A stretch of DNA of 64,000 nucleotides from Christensenellaceae bacterium (GTDB lineage Bacteria > Bacillota > Clostridia > Christensenellales > Aristaeellaceae): assembly GCA_012837835.1 (NCBI GenBank), contig DUQK01000064.1:1-64000 (forward strand). The letters run 5' to 3'. Below are positions 8,075 to 17,201 of this stretch, piece after piece. Within the stretch, counting starts at the first letter, position 1. Every line of letters begins with the position of its first letter. The notes beneath the pieces were generated by a model, which worked only from the letters and a program-made list of their open reading frames with translations, was not told the origin of the DNA and did not search any database. A program made the position numbers and the translations under genes.

Positions 8075-8677
8075 TTGAAAAAGTTTGCACTGACTCTTGT
8101 AGCTCTCATCATTTTGAGCAGCATTCCTTTCCTAGGTGTTGCCGAAATATCCGGCGATGAACCCCTTGTATTTGAAACGCCTTTCATGATAACCAACGCC
8201 GGTCAAGGACCGGGCGGCAAAATGGGAAGGCTGCTTATTAAGCAGGCGAAAGCCCTTGAACTTGATAAGGACTTTTTCTATGTTGACGTTCCCTATGAGG
8301 ATGATGTTACTGAAAAACCTTATTCTTGCATTGTAATAGTAATAGGTTCAACCGATAAGGGTCTTGGCGCAACAGGCATAACCATAGACGAAGAGATTGA
8401 CCGTGTAAACCGCGTTATGGCAGCCGCAAAAGAAGCAGAAGTTCCGGTAGTTGCCGTATTGCTTGAAAAAGACAAACGTTCAGACATACCTACAAACGCA
8501 AATGAGCGCTGCATTGACGCTGTTTGTCCCGGTTCTGCCATGATGATAGTAATCAAAGACGGCAACCAGGATGGGCGTTTTGACAAACTAAAAGAGGAAT
8601 ACGACATTCCTTTGGTTCTTATCGACAGCGCTATGGACTTTGGTGAGCTTTCAAAGACGATGTTCAATAAAAAGTAA
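8075..8677 (+). CDS. Secreted protein, DUF6305-like, of unknown function
   Basis: 200 residues from a TTG start with AGGAGGAG six bases upstream. A signal peptide covers about residues 1-22 (cleavage near GVA-EI). The mature part has alternating strands and helices (FMITNAGQGPGGKMGRLL, then CIVIVIGSTDKGLGATG), resembling a Rossmann-like fold. I associate it with the family annotated DUF6305, often found next to a permease and a C69 peptidase; that name is from memory and not certain. It heads a five-gene plus-strand block (permease, mini-protein, M14-like enzyme, C69 dipeptidase), so an extracytoplasmic binding or accessory role for the permease is the likeliest inference. Confidence 0.65.
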   Translation: MKKFALTLVALIILSSIPFLGVAEISGDEPLVFETPFMITNAGQGPGGKMGRLLIKQAKALELDKDFFYVDVPYEDDVTEKPYSCIVIVIGSTDKGLGATGITIDEEIDRVNRVMAAAKEAEVPVVAVLLEKDKRSDIPTNANERCIDAVCPGSAMMIVIKDGNQDGRFDKLKEEYDIPLVLIDSAMDFGELSKTMFNKK

Positions 8678-8721
8678 AATGAACTGCATATAAGCTTTAC
8701 GCTTATTTTAAGGAGGAAAGC

Positions 8722-10023
8722 GTGTATTTAGATACTACAATAATTCTGATAGCAATGGTTGTTGCCTTTGTACTGAGCAGTATTTTCCTCAAATCGGCAG
8801 AAATATCCATGATAATTGCCGCAAGCGTAGGCATACTGTTTGGCGTAGCACATGGCTGGACAAGCTCATTCTCTCGTGTTTTTGTAGAAGGATTATTTAC
8901 CAATCTTGATATTGCATTGCTCTTTGTTACAGCTTCATTTTTTGTGAATTTCTACTCTGAAAGCGGTGCAATAACTACACTAACACGTAAACTCGTAAGC
9001 AAATCTAACAATAAATGGGTATTGCTCAGCGCTATGGCGATTTTTATGCTGATACCGGGTGCAATTACCGGCGCCGGCAGCATTTCGGTATTTGTCCTTG
9101 GCAGTATGGTCGCTATGATAGCGCGCGCAATGGGGCTATCCGAAAAGAAAACCGCCGCATTCGTCTTTACGTTCGCAATACTTAGCGCAGCAGCACCGCC
9201 TGTAAACCTATGGGCGATGATGATAGCTTCCGGCTCCGACATGCCCTATGTTGGTTTTACCACGCCGCTGCTTGTCCCCATACTGATTGTAGGCGCACTT
9301 TCAATAATATATTTCGGTTGGGGAAGCAAGCCTAAGGATACCGCCGAGATATTGAAAAACCTTCCGGACGCTTCCAAAGATATCGCTTGGTGGCGGATAA
9401 TACTGCCTCCTGCGGTGCTGCTGGGTGTGTTCCTCGTTTCATACTATCTCCCCTTTAATATACCTGTAATAGGGTTGCCACTTACATTCGTTATCGCTTG
9501 CATAGTGGCAATTATATGTAACCCCAATAAACTGTCGCCTAAAGAATGCTGGAATATAATGGACAAAACCATGGAGCAAATATTCCCCCTAATAGCAACG
9601 GTATTAAGCGTTGGTGTTCTTCAAAACGCGATGTCGGCAACAGGCGTTAAGGGGCTTATAGGTATAACGTTCATAACATTACCCCTTGTATGGATATATA
9701 TATCCATACTCTTTATCGCACCCTTGCTTCAAGGCTCTCTTAACTATGGGAGTGCAGTGGTATTCGGTGCGCCTTTGATTTTCCTGTTCAACACTATGGG
9801 CTATAACTTAACCATAATCGCTTCCGCAATGAGCCTTATCTTTCCGATAGGCGACTGCCTGCCTCCTTCAAGGATTACAGGCAGATTGAGCTGTGAAGTA
9901 GTGGGCTACGAGGGAAGCTACGGTTCCTTCCTTAAGGCGGTATTAGTTCCCTGCCTTATTCTGGCTGCCGTTGCACTGGTTATGATGGTTTTCCCCGATA
10001 AGTTCGCATTTCTCGTTCTATAG
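8722..10023 (+). CDS. DctM-like permease of the ion-transporter superfamily
   Basis: 433 residues, GTG start with AAGGAGG upstream. Ten to twelve hydrophobic helices. The stretch GAITGAGSISVFVLG, then AILSAAAPPVNLWAM, closely follows the signature loops of TRAP large permeases (DctM: GAxTGSGS and APP motifs). No DctQ or DctP gene adjoins; instead a secreted DUF6305-like protein lies upstream and a 57-residue membrane protein downstream. Neighbouring peptidases suggest an amino-acid, dipeptide or N-acyl amino-acid substrate, which is inference. Other members of the IT superfamily (citrate or short-chain fatty-acid carriers) are possible alternatives. Confidence 0.75.
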   Translation: MYLDTTIILIAMVVAFVLSSIFLKSAEISMIIAASVGILFGVAHGWTSSFSRVFVEGLFTNLDIALLFVTASFFVNFYSESGAITTLTRKLVSKSNNKWVLLSAMAIFMLIPGAITGAGSISVFVLGSMVAMIARAMGLSEKKTAAFVFTFAILSAAAPPVNLWAMMIASGSDMPYVGFTTPLLVPILIVGALSIIYFGWGSKPKDTAEILKNLPDASKDIAWWRIILPPAVLLGVFLVSYYLPFNIPVIGLPLTFVIACIVAIICNPNKLSPKECWNIMDKTMEQIFPLIATVLSVGVLQNAMSATGVKGLIGITFITLPLVWIYISILFIAPLLQGSLNYGSAVVFGAPLIFLFNTMGYNLTIIASAMSLIFPIGDCLPPSRITGRLSCEVVGYEGSYGSFLKAVLVPCLILAAVALVMMVFPDKFAFLVL

Positions 10024-10037
10024 ATAAGGAGGTAAGT

Positions 10038-10211
10038 ATGGTAGCAGCTCAAAAAATTATTTACTACTTGTATATGCTAATAACTGCCCTATGTGCGTTC
10101 TTTCTGGTAAAACATCTGTTCAAAAGAAAAGAACACAAGGGAATTATCAACGACATAGTCTATGCACTGTGCATAATACCCTTCATTCTCCGAATACTGC
10201 ATATAAAATGA
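10038..10211 (+). CDS. 57-residue membrane mini-protein between permease and M14-like enzyme
   Basis: Small gene missed by length cut-offs. ATG at 10038 has AAGGAGG 5 bases upstream. The protein has one clear helix (IIYYLYMLITALCAFFLV), a basic charged loop (KRKEHK), then a second hydrophobic segment (VYALCIIPFILRI), ending at TGA 10209. It fits tightly between the permease stop (14 bases) and the next gene (17 bases), both with their own ribosome sites. Likely a small subunit of the permease, in the manner of a reduced DctQ; this is inference. No homologous family recognised. Confidence 0.72.
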   Translation: MVAAQKIIYYLYMLITALCAFFLVKHLFKRKEHKGIINDIVYALCIIPFILRILHIK

Positions 10212-10228
10212 ACGGAAAGGAGAATAAG

Positions 10229-11401
10229 ATGAGTGAAAAACTAAACAATAATATCACCGTAAAACTTATATGCTTTATAATCGCCGCCATATTGGCGATT
10301 GTCGCAGGCATTCAGTTTTACGACCATAGAACCTATAAGGAAACTGTAGTGGTGTCGGATTCCTTCACTGAGAAAAAAATGTTAAGCGACTATGTTCCAA
10401 GCCTTAAAAACACCATGGCTGACACGCCTGTATTCTTTTTTGATTCAGGCGTTGAGGGCGGAACCGTACTATATTTAGGGGGTACTCACCCCTACGAACC
10501 TGCGGCAAGCCTTTCCGCATTTGTAATGATGGAAAACATTAACGTGGAAAAAGGTAGGGTTATCATCATCCCTCAAGCGAACCGCAGCGCAACAACCCTT
10601 GGTATGCTTGGGAATGCCTACCCTCAGTATTACCACGTAGACACCGAATGGGGAAGTGTAAAGTATAAGATAGGCGACAGGTGGGCGCACCCGCTTGATT
10701 CTTGGCCGGATCCCTTTACATACCGCCATTACCCCTCCGGGCTTCAGCTTACATATCAGGATTTACGCAACGTAAACCGCTGTTACCCCGGACGTGAAGA
10801 TGGTGCTCCCATAGAGCGTGTCTGCTATGCGATAATGGAAATTATCCGAAACGAAAAAGTTGATTTGGCGATTGACAGCCACGAAGCAGCGGTTATGTAC
10901 CCTGTCGTTGAAACATATGTAGCCCATGAGCGTGCGCTTGATATCGCCATGATGGCGGCAATGAATTTGTCCGCAACTAAATTCTACATGAAATGCGAAG
11001 CATCTCCAACAAATCTACGCGGTCTGTCACACCGTGAATGGGGCGACTTTAGCGACACTCTCGCTATACTCATGGAAACACCACAGCCCTTTACCGATTG
11101 GATAGTCGGTCCCATGACTGAGGAACTTCAAACTATAGGCGCTGATGAGTTCCTCGGAACTGCAATGGAGCACGGTTTAACATATGTTGAATATGATAAA
11201 AATGTTGGCTGCCCCATGAAATTGCGTGTGGGCAGACATCTCTCAGGCGCAGCGGAAGCAATAGATTGGACGAATGCCAGCTTCCCTGAAAAGGAGGTGG
11301 TAGTTAACTGGCCTAGCTATGAGGAGCTAATGGAACACGATTGCGGGTATTTCCTGCACGACCCCGCAAAAGCGGACACCGATAAGATTTTCGAAATTTA
11401 A
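10229..11401 (+). CDS. Membrane-anchored M14/aspartoacylase-like zinc hydrolase
   Basis: 390 residues from ATG 10229 with GGAAAGGAG upstream; an in-frame extension to 10091 would overlap the mini-gene and has no ribosome site. One N-terminal membrane helix (about 13-30) and an outward catalytic domain. GGTHPYEPAA supplies the HxxE metal pair of the succinylglutamate desuccinylase/aspartoacylase branch of M14; DLAIDSHEA later gives a further His-Glu. It probably removes an acyl or amino-acid group from a peptide or N-acyl amino acid at the cell surface before import by the adjacent permease. Substrate unknown. Confidence 0.75.
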   Translation: MSEKLNNNITVKLICFIIAAILAIVAGIQFYDHRTYKETVVVSDSFTEKKMLSDYVPSLKNTMADTPVFFFDSGVEGGTVLYLGGTHPYEPAASLSAFVMMENINVEKGRVIIIPQANRSATTLGMLGNAYPQYYHVDTEWGSVKYKIGDRWAHPLDSWPDPFTYRHYPSGLQLTYQDLRNVNRCYPGREDGAPIERVCYAIMEIIRNEKVDLAIDSHEAAVMYPVVETYVAHERALDIAMMAAMNLSATKFYMKCEASPTNLRGLSHREWGDFSDTLAILMETPQPFTDWIVGPMTEELQTIGADEFLGTAMEHGLTYVEYDKNVGCPMKLRVGRHLSGAAEAIDWTNASFPEKEVVVNWPSYEELMEHDCGYFLHDPAKADTDKIFEI

Positions 11402-11423
11402 TTGAGAAAGGAGTTTACGCTAA

Positions 11424-13034
11424 ATGAAAAAAAGAACTACCCTTATTGCGCTGCTATTAGTGAGTATAATGGCATTCAACAGCGCAATCGCTTGTACCAT
11501 ATTCGGTATTGGTAAAGACGCAACTACTGACGGCTCAACCATAGTTACACATACTTGCGACTCCACAGGCGATGACACAAGGATGTGGATAATCCCCCGT
11601 ATGGAGGGCGGTCCTGATGTAAAGCGCGACATTGTAATTGACGGACATAAGTACGGAGATTGGAGCAACTATCCTCAAGTAAAGGATTATGGCGGCGGCT
11701 ATGTAGTAGGTGAAATGCCCCAGCCGGATAACACGCACCAATATCTGCATTCTAACTATTCAATTATAAATGAACGCGGAGTAGCTATGGGTGAATCCAC
11801 ATTCTGGATTGACAGTAAAACGGAATATGGTCAAAAGATTCGTTCCCTCCTGTACGATGATAACGACGGCCTAATAGACTGCTATCATGCACAACACATT
11901 GCACTTGAGCGTGCAAACACCGCCCGTGAAGCGGTAGAAATCATAGGCGGCTTAGTTGAAGAATACGGCTGGAGCTCAACCGGTGAAACCATAAATATTT
12001 GCGACGGCAATGAAGTATGGATAATTGAACTTTACGGCCGTGACATCTGGTGCGCAGTAAGAATACCTGATGATGCCCTGTTTGTCTGTGCAAACCGCGC
12101 AAGAATTAACGAGTTTGATTTCGAAGATAAGGATAACTTCCTATGCTCGCCCAGTATGAAGAACTTTGCACTTGAAAACGAACTATGGAAAGAAGGAGAC
12201 CCCTTCACCCCCGCCGAAATTTACGCTCCGAACAACCAGACCTATTCAACAAGAAGAGAATGGCGTGCGTTGGATTTAGTAGCGCCAAGCCTAAATCTTG
12301 ACCCTGAAGCCACTCGTTTCCCGCTGTATGTTGTACCTGAAAAGAAACTGTCCGTAAATGATGTAATGCTCCTAAACAGCGACTATTACCAAGGAACAGA
12401 ATACGATCTTTCAATACAACCCGAAGCCGGACCTTATGGCAACGTACTTAATGAGTTCCATAAAGAGCGTCCTATCAACCTGTACCGTTGTGCATATCAG
12501 ACAATCGCCAACATTAAAGCAGACCTGCCTGATGAAGCAAAATGCCTTGTTTGGTTCGGATACGGCGCTGCCGACTCATCATACATAGTGCCGCTATGGG
12601 CTTGCGCGACAAGACTGCCCGAACTATTTGCTACAGGCACACGCTATGACGCATTCAACCGTAATTCTGGCTGGTGGGTAAACTCATATGTACAGCAAAC
12701 AGCTGCAACAAATTATGAGAGCGCCATTAAGGACATTCACGAAGCCCGTGATGGAAAGCTCGAAACCCAGTACACCGTCGTAGCTGAGCTGCAAAAAGCA
12801 GCTGCTGAGCTTGTAAAAGCAGGTAAGAATGAAGAAGCGGTTGAATTATTAACCTCGTATTCTTACAACAATGCCGTGGAATGGCATAACTACTGGCTTG
12901 AGCTTGGCGATAAACTCTACGGTAAGTACATGTTCGGTCGCATTAATATGCAGCGCGCACCTTATCCTGAATGGTGGCAGAAAATACTCGACGAGGCGCC
13001 CGTAAGACCCCCTGAAGAGGAACCCGCTAAATAA
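11424..13034 (+). CDS. Secreted C69 family dipeptidase
   Basis: 536 residues. Signal peptide 1-23 ending SAIA, directly before Cys24, which begins CTIFGIGKDAT: in C69 (PepD) enzymes the processed N-terminal Cys is the nucleophile, so signal cleavage itself would expose it. The DGSTIVTHTCDS segment is the conserved follow-on motif. Length is normal for the family. ATG with AAAGGAG upstream, 22 bases after the M14-like gene, same block. Expected to cut dipeptides outside the membrane, feeding the DctM-like permease. A terminator follows at 13060. Confidence 0.9.
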   Translation: MKKRTTLIALLLVSIMAFNSAIACTIFGIGKDATTDGSTIVTHTCDSTGDDTRMWIIPRMEGGPDVKRDIVIDGHKYGDWSNYPQVKDYGGGYVVGEMPQPDNTHQYLHSNYSIINERGVAMGESTFWIDSKTEYGQKIRSLLYDDNDGLIDCYHAQHIALERANTAREAVEIIGGLVEEYGWSSTGETINICDGNEVWIIELYGRDIWCAVRIPDDALFVCANRARINEFDFEDKDNFLCSPSMKNFALENELWKEGDPFTPAEIYAPNNQTYSTRREWRALDLVAPSLNLDPEATRFPLYVVPEKKLSVNDVMLLNSDYYQGTEYDLSIQPEAGPYGNVLNEFHKERPINLYRCAYQTIANIKADLPDEAKCLVWFGYGAADSSYIVPLWACATRLPELFATGTRYDAFNRNSGWWVNSYVQQTAATNYESAIKDIHEARDGKLETQYTVVAELQKAAAELVKAGKNEEAVELLTSYSYNNAVEWHNYWLELGDKLYGKYMFGRINMQRAPYPEWWQKILDEAPVRPPEEEPAK

Positions 13035-13059
13035 CTAACTAATCATTCACCTTACCTTA

Positions 13060-13104
13060 GGGAAGGCTGTAGCAAGGCTTTGTTACAGCCCTTCCCGTTT
13101 ATTT
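13060..13104 (+). terminator. Terminator after C69 dipeptidase
   Basis: GGGAAGGCTGTA (13060-13071) pairs with TACAGCCCTTCCC (13084-13096, one bulged C), followed by GTTTATTT. The GGCTGTA/TACAGCC core recurs in the terminators at 32727 and 35152. Confidence 0.85.
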
Positions 13105-13107
13105 ATT

Positions 13108-14199
13108 ATGATAATTATTATTGCAATAACTATACTAGCGTTTATTGCCGCAGTGATAGAGCGGCAACTATATGACAGAGCGCTAAATAAAATAGATTTA
13201 CGCATACTTGTAAACGGCACAAGGGGCAAGACCAGCGTTACAAGACTTATTGCGGCAAGCCTAAATGCCTATGGTATACGCACATACGCAAAGACCACCG
13301 GCTCTGAAGCAAGGTGGGTTTTACCTGACGGCTCTGAAATTGACTTTCGTAAGGGCAAACCGCCTACCGTGCTTGAGCAGCGCTCTTTTTTGCGTATGGC
13401 AAGAAAAAACGGCACACAGGCAATAGTTGTTGAATGTATGGCGCTTAATAGAAAGAATCAATGGCTTATGGCTAATGTGCTTATCAGGCAACACTATACA
13501 ATTATTACAAACGCATATGTGGATCACCTTGAAGAAATAGGCTGGACAAAGGAAGAAACCATTTCAACGCTTGCACTTTCCATCTACCCGAAAAGTAAAC
13601 TAATAACTACTGAAAAAGGCTTTGCAAAATACGCCAATATATATATGGCGCCTTCAGTAGATTTAGAATATAATAATGACGCCGCTCGCGCAACAAAAGA
13701 AAACATAGCACTTGTTAAAGCGCTGGCAAGGAATTTAAACATACCTGAGCATTATGTTTTGCAGGGTGTAAATAAGGTAAAACCCGATATAGGACTGCAT
13801 GATTATTTTACTCTGGATGATTTTTGCATACACAACGCGTTCGCCGCTAACGACCCTATGAGTCTATTAAACATAATAGATAGCCGAATTAATAACGAGC
13901 CTTATATTTTGTTGTATAACCACCGCTCTGACCGCCCTTTACGGCTAAAACTCCTAGCCAATGCGCTGAATATTGCTAAACCCGAGTTTATAGGAGTAAT
14001 TGGAGATAATAAAAACTACACCTCAAAGTATTTTGAAAAAATTCTAAAAGTAAAGGCTGAAAAAGTTGATAATCCCTTGGAATGGATATTATCCAAAACC
14101 GATTTAAACATTAGGCAAGTCCTATGTGCCGGGAATATAAAAAACGAAGCATCTACATTTATTGACGAGTTAATTGAAAGGAACGCAGAATATGTATGA
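13108..14199 (+). CDS. pgsB: Poly-gamma-glutamate synthase PgsB/CapB
   Basis: ATP-dependent amide ligase of gamma-linked polyglutamate synthesis, related to folylpolyglutamate and Mur ligases. 363 residues. An N-terminal membrane segment (1-16) is followed by the Mur-type nucleotide loop LVNGTRGKTSVTRL (about 33-46), then VVECMALN and the TNAYVDHLEEIG region typical of PgsB. Start at ATG 13108 just after the terminator; the ribosome site is weak. It overlaps pgsC, which overlaps pgsW. No pgsA/capA or pgsE gene is present here. Confidence 0.92.
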   Translation: MIIIIAITILAFIAAVIERQLYDRALNKIDLRILVNGTRGKTSVTRLIAASLNAYGIRTYAKTTGSEARWVLPDGSEIDFRKGKPPTVLEQRSFLRMARKNGTQAIVVECMALNRKNQWLMANVLIRQHYTIITNAYVDHLEEIGWTKEETISTLALSIYPKSKLITTEKGFAKYANIYMAPSVDLEYNNDAARATKENIALVKALARNLNIPEHYVLQGVNKVKPDIGLHDYFTLDDFCIHNAFAANDPMSLLNIIDSRINNEPYILLYNHRSDRPLRLKLLANALNIAKPEFIGVIGDNKNYTSKYFEKILKVKAEKVDNPLEWILSKTDLNIRQVLCAGNIKNEASTFIDELIERNAEYV

Positions 14200-14626
14200 G
14201 ATATCCATAATACTAAGCGTGTTTGCAAGTCTTTTGCTTTACGAAGCGACAGGCATACTATCCGGCGGGGTGGTAACAGCGGGATATCTCTCTTTTTTCA
14301 TAAACCAGCCCGAGAGGATATTAAGCACAATAATTCTTGCGGTAATAATATATTTCGTTTCTTTATTTATGACGAAGTACACTATATTTTACGGGAGAAG
14401 ACGCTTCCATTTTGTTATTCTGCTATCCGCAATACTTACATGGCTTGTAAACACCTATTTAGTAGCGTTTATAGCCTTGCCACTAGATATACGTGCAATA
14501 GGGCATATTATCCCCGGGCTTATAGCAAACGATATGTTAAGGCAGGGCGTAATGCGCACGGTTTTAAGCCTTGCCCTATCCACCGCCTTTGTTTATCTAT
14601 GCCGCTTGCTGCTTGGTATTGTATGA
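14192..14626 (+). CDS. pgsC: Poly-gamma-glutamate biosynthesis membrane protein PgsC
   Basis: 144 residues, almost entirely hydrophobic with four or five helices, typical of PgsC/CapC (about 149 residues). Conserved ATGILSGGVVTAGYL near the N-terminus and IGHIIPGLIANDM toward the end match the family. The ATG at 14192 overlaps the pgsB stop and has AAAGGA 9 bases before it. It forms the membrane complex with PgsB through which the polymer is made and exported. Confidence 0.9.
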   Translation: MYEISIILSVFASLLLYEATGILSGGVVTAGYLSFFINQPERILSTIILAVIIYFVSLFMTKYTIFYGRRRFHFVILLSAILTWLVNTYLVAFIALPLDIRAIGHIIPGLIANDMLRQGVMRTVLSLALSTAFVYLCRLLLGIV

Positions 14627-15753
14627 AAAAAGTCTATGCTAAAAATAAAAAAACCGATTGCTTACTTTTAATCGCAGCTGCATTTTTTGCTGCGCTCGGT
14701 ATATTTTTTAGTCTTAAATTCTCCGAAAACACGAAATTACCCTATGCGGATGTACAGCTTAGGGCTGCAAAAAGGATGGAAAAGGCACTTGAAGCAGTAG
14801 TCGATTATTGCGATAAAAATAGCATAGCTATACAGGATGAAGACATAAACCAAACCGGGCTTATAGGCCCAGAATGGACTGCGCTTACAACTTCCCTTGG
14901 CATACTTGACGCCAAACGCACCGCACTTACGCCTGACTGGGCTGCACTTATGGTGAAGTTTTATAAAGATGCCGGTTTAAAAGAAGGGGATACGGTATGC
15001 GCCGGTTTTTCAGGTTCTTTTCCGGGACTTTGCATTGCCACTATTTGCGCCGCCAATGAGATGGATTTAAACATAAAGGCTATTCCCTCAATAGGCTCCT
15101 CCATGTACGGTGCAACCAGAGAAAAGCTTAACATAATAACCATACTCACGCTTTTGCAAAACGAAAGCATTATAGACTGCGATATATTAGCCGTATCCCT
15201 TGGTGGCGATTTTGACAGCGGAAGGGGCAATATACTCTTCCCTGATTCCCGTAAAATTATGATGGGTATAGCTGAAAACAGCGGTTTTCAAATAATATAC
15301 GAAGAAAGCGTAGCAGACAGCATAAAAAAACGCCTCTCAATATATGGCGATGATGTTTCCTGCTTTGTAAATGTGGGCGGCGCTAGCGTTAATATGGGAA
15401 TAGGCTCTTACGGAGTCGCTTTTCCCAACGGGCTGGTTAGAACACTTAAATATATCCCCTCCTTTGAAGAGCGGGGGCTTATGTTTGAATACCTCGTACG
15501 CGGAGTTGATGTTATACATTTGCTCAACATAAAGGATTTAGCAGCGAAAAACGGGCTTTCCATTGACCCAACCCCTCTTCCAAAAGCTGGGGAGAGCTTC
15601 GTATATTATACCATTACAAAAAACAAAACCCCGGCGTTTATATCCGTATTAATAACACTTATGCTTATATTCATACTAATTCACCAAAAAATAACATTCC
15701 GAAAAAAAGCGATGGATAGAATCATGGAAGATATTAATCGCAGGTTTTCATAA
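14623..15753 (+). CDS. pgsW: Poly-gamma-glutamate system protein PgsW
   Basis: 376 residues from ATG 14623, in ATGA overlap with the pgsC stop; the longer frame from 14440 lies inside pgsC. N-terminal helix (about 12-30), a large outer domain (FSGSFPGLCIATICAANEM; SIGSSMYGATREKLNI; AVSLGGDFDSGRG), and a C-terminal helix (about 342-360) before a short basic tail. I recognise the family annotated as PgsW, which replaces PgsA in a group of anaerobes. Exact biochemical role is unknown. Ends the pgsBCW operon. Confidence 0.85.
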   Translation: MKKVYAKNKKTDCLLLIAAAFFAALGIFFSLKFSENTKLPYADVQLRAAKRMEKALEAVVDYCDKNSIAIQDEDINQTGLIGPEWTALTTSLGILDAKRTALTPDWAALMVKFYKDAGLKEGDTVCAGFSGSFPGLCIATICAANEMDLNIKAIPSIGSSMYGATREKLNIITILTLLQNESIIDCDILAVSLGGDFDSGRGNILFPDSRKIMMGIAENSGFQIIYEESVADSIKKRLSIYGDDVSCFVNVGGASVNMGIGSYGVAFPNGLVRTLKYIPSFEERGLMFEYLVRGVDVIHLLNIKDLAAKNGLSIDPTPLPKAGESFVYYTITKNKTPAFISVLITLMLIFILIHQKITFRKKAMDRIMEDINRRFS

Positions 15754-15817
15754 AAAATAATTTACATTTCACCACATAAAATTTTACATTCCACATGGTC
15801 TGCAAGGCTTTGTTATC

Positions 15818-15846
15818 TTTACCCCAAGTTTTAATTATGTTATAAT
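15818..15846 (+). promoter_or_regulatory. Promoter of the pyrimidine-nucleoside phosphorylase operon
   Basis: TTTACC (15818-15823), 17-base spacer, TATAAT (15841-15846), 27 bases before the ATG, with GGAGG in between. Confidence 0.6.
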
Positions 15847-15872
15847 TCGGTCAGTTTAATGCGGAGGCGGAT

Positions 15873-17201
15873 ATGGACCTTATTGATATTATCGAAACTA
15901 AAAAACAGGGCGGAGAGCTTTCAAAAGAGCAGATACGCTATTTTGCTATGGCAGCTGCAGATGAAAACAGCCTTGATTATCAGCTATCCGCACTGCTTAT
16001 GGCAATTAGGCTAAAAGGTATGACCGCTCGTGAAACCGCTATGCTATCGCTTGAAATGGCAAATACTGGCGATGTACTTGTGCCCAATATTGACGGTATA
16101 ACGGTAGACAAACATTCAACAGGCGGCGTGGGGGATACTACCAGCCTTGCCCTTGTTCCCCTTGTTGCATCTTGCGGCGGCAAGGTTATAAAAATGAGCG
16201 GCAGGGGTCTTGGGCACACAGGCGGTACTATTGATAAGCTTGAAGCCATACCCGGTATGAAAGTTGAAATTCCTGAAGATATATTTATAAATATAGTAAA
16301 AGAAATAGGCTGCTGTATAGTAGGGCAGTCTAAAAACCTTGTGCCTGCGGATAAGCGCCTTTATGCACTGCGTGATGTTACTGCAACTGTTGATTCCGTA
16401 CCGCTTATAGCTTCTTCTATAATGTCTAAAAAGCTTGCGGGCGGGGCGGACGCAATAGTGCTAGATGTAAAGTTCGGCTCCGGCGCGCTTATGAAAACTG
16501 TTGATGAAAGCATAGAATTAGCTAAAGCCATGGTAGATATAGGCATTAAAAACGGCAGGGAAACCGTGGCGTTTATAACTTCCATGCAGGAGCCGCTCGG
16601 CAGCCATGTAGGAAACGCGCTTGAAGTAAAGGACGCTATAGATTTGCTTTCCGGCAGAACAAAGGGTCCTCTGCTTGAAGTATCCCTTATACTGGGTGAG
16701 CAAATGTTAATACTTTCAAAACTTGCTGATGATGAAAATACAGCAAGACAAATGCTGCTTTATGCGCTAAGTTCTGGGAGAGGTTTGGATAAATTCAAAC
16801 AGATGATACGCGCCCAAGGCGGAGATGACAGCGTGTGCGACGATGTTTCTCTATTGCCTAAGGCTAAGCTAACACATGTAGTTAAAGCTAACAAAAATGG
16901 GTATATACATACTGTGGACACTCAGCGGATAGGCGAAGCCTCCCGTATGCTGGGAGCCGGCAGGCGCAGCAAGGACGATGAGCTTGACCTTGCGGCAGGG
17001 CTAATAATGCATAGGCGCATAGGCGATAAGGTAAATATTGGCGATAGCATATGCACACTGTATTACAACCCCGGTAAAGACCCGGTTTCCGCAGAAGAAT
17101 ATATACTCAGTGCAGTTAATATAGATAGCGAGGAGGTAAAAGCCCCAAGGCTGGTGTACGCTAAAATAACGAAAAGAGGTACACATATCTATGAAGATTA
17201 A
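15873..17201 (+). CDS. pdp: Pyrimidine-nucleoside phosphorylase
   Basis: Phosphorolysis of uridine, thymidine and deoxyuridine to base plus (deoxy)ribose-1-phosphate. 442 residues. The family signature SGRGLGHTGGTIDKLE is seen at about residues 110-125, preceded by DKHSTGGVGD (phosphate binding) and followed by SSIMSKKLAGGAD. The C-terminal alpha/beta domain is complete. ATG with GGAGG upstream. It is the first gene of a run that continues into the TlpA gene by a 10-base overlap. With DeoC elsewhere in the window it gives a deoxynucleoside salvage route. Thymidine phosphorylase DeoA is the close alternative. Confidence 0.93.
   Translation: MDLIDIIETKKQGGELSKEQIRYFAMAAADENSLDYQLSALLMAIRLKGMTARETAMLSLEMANTGDVLVPNIDGITVDKHSTGGVGDTTSLALVPLVASCGGKVIKMSGRGLGHTGGTIDKLEAIPGMKVEIPEDIFINIVKEIGCCIVGQSKNLVPADKRLYALRDVTATVDSVPLIASSIMSKKLAGGADAIVLDVKFGSGALMKTVDESIELAKAMVDIGIKNGRETVAFITSMQEPLGSHVGNALEVKDAIDLLSGRTKGPLLEVSLILGEQMLILSKLADDENTARQMLLYALSSGRGLDKFKQMIRAQGGDDSVCDDVSLLPKAKLTHVVKANKNGYIHTVDTQRIGEASRMLGAGRRSKDDELDLAAGLIMHRRIGDKVNIGDSICTLYYNPGKDPVSAEEYILSAVNIDSEEVKAPRLVYAKITKRGTHIYED

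Noticed and set aside
10091..10228. N-terminal extension of the M14-like protein to 10091
   Set aside because: It overlaps the 57-residue gene in another frame and lacks a ribosome site, while ATG 10229 has GGAAAGGAG and begins a normal membrane anchor.
14440..14622. Upstream extension of PgsW
   Set aside because: It lies within pgsC; ATG 14623 forms the usual ATGA overlap and begins a typical anchor.
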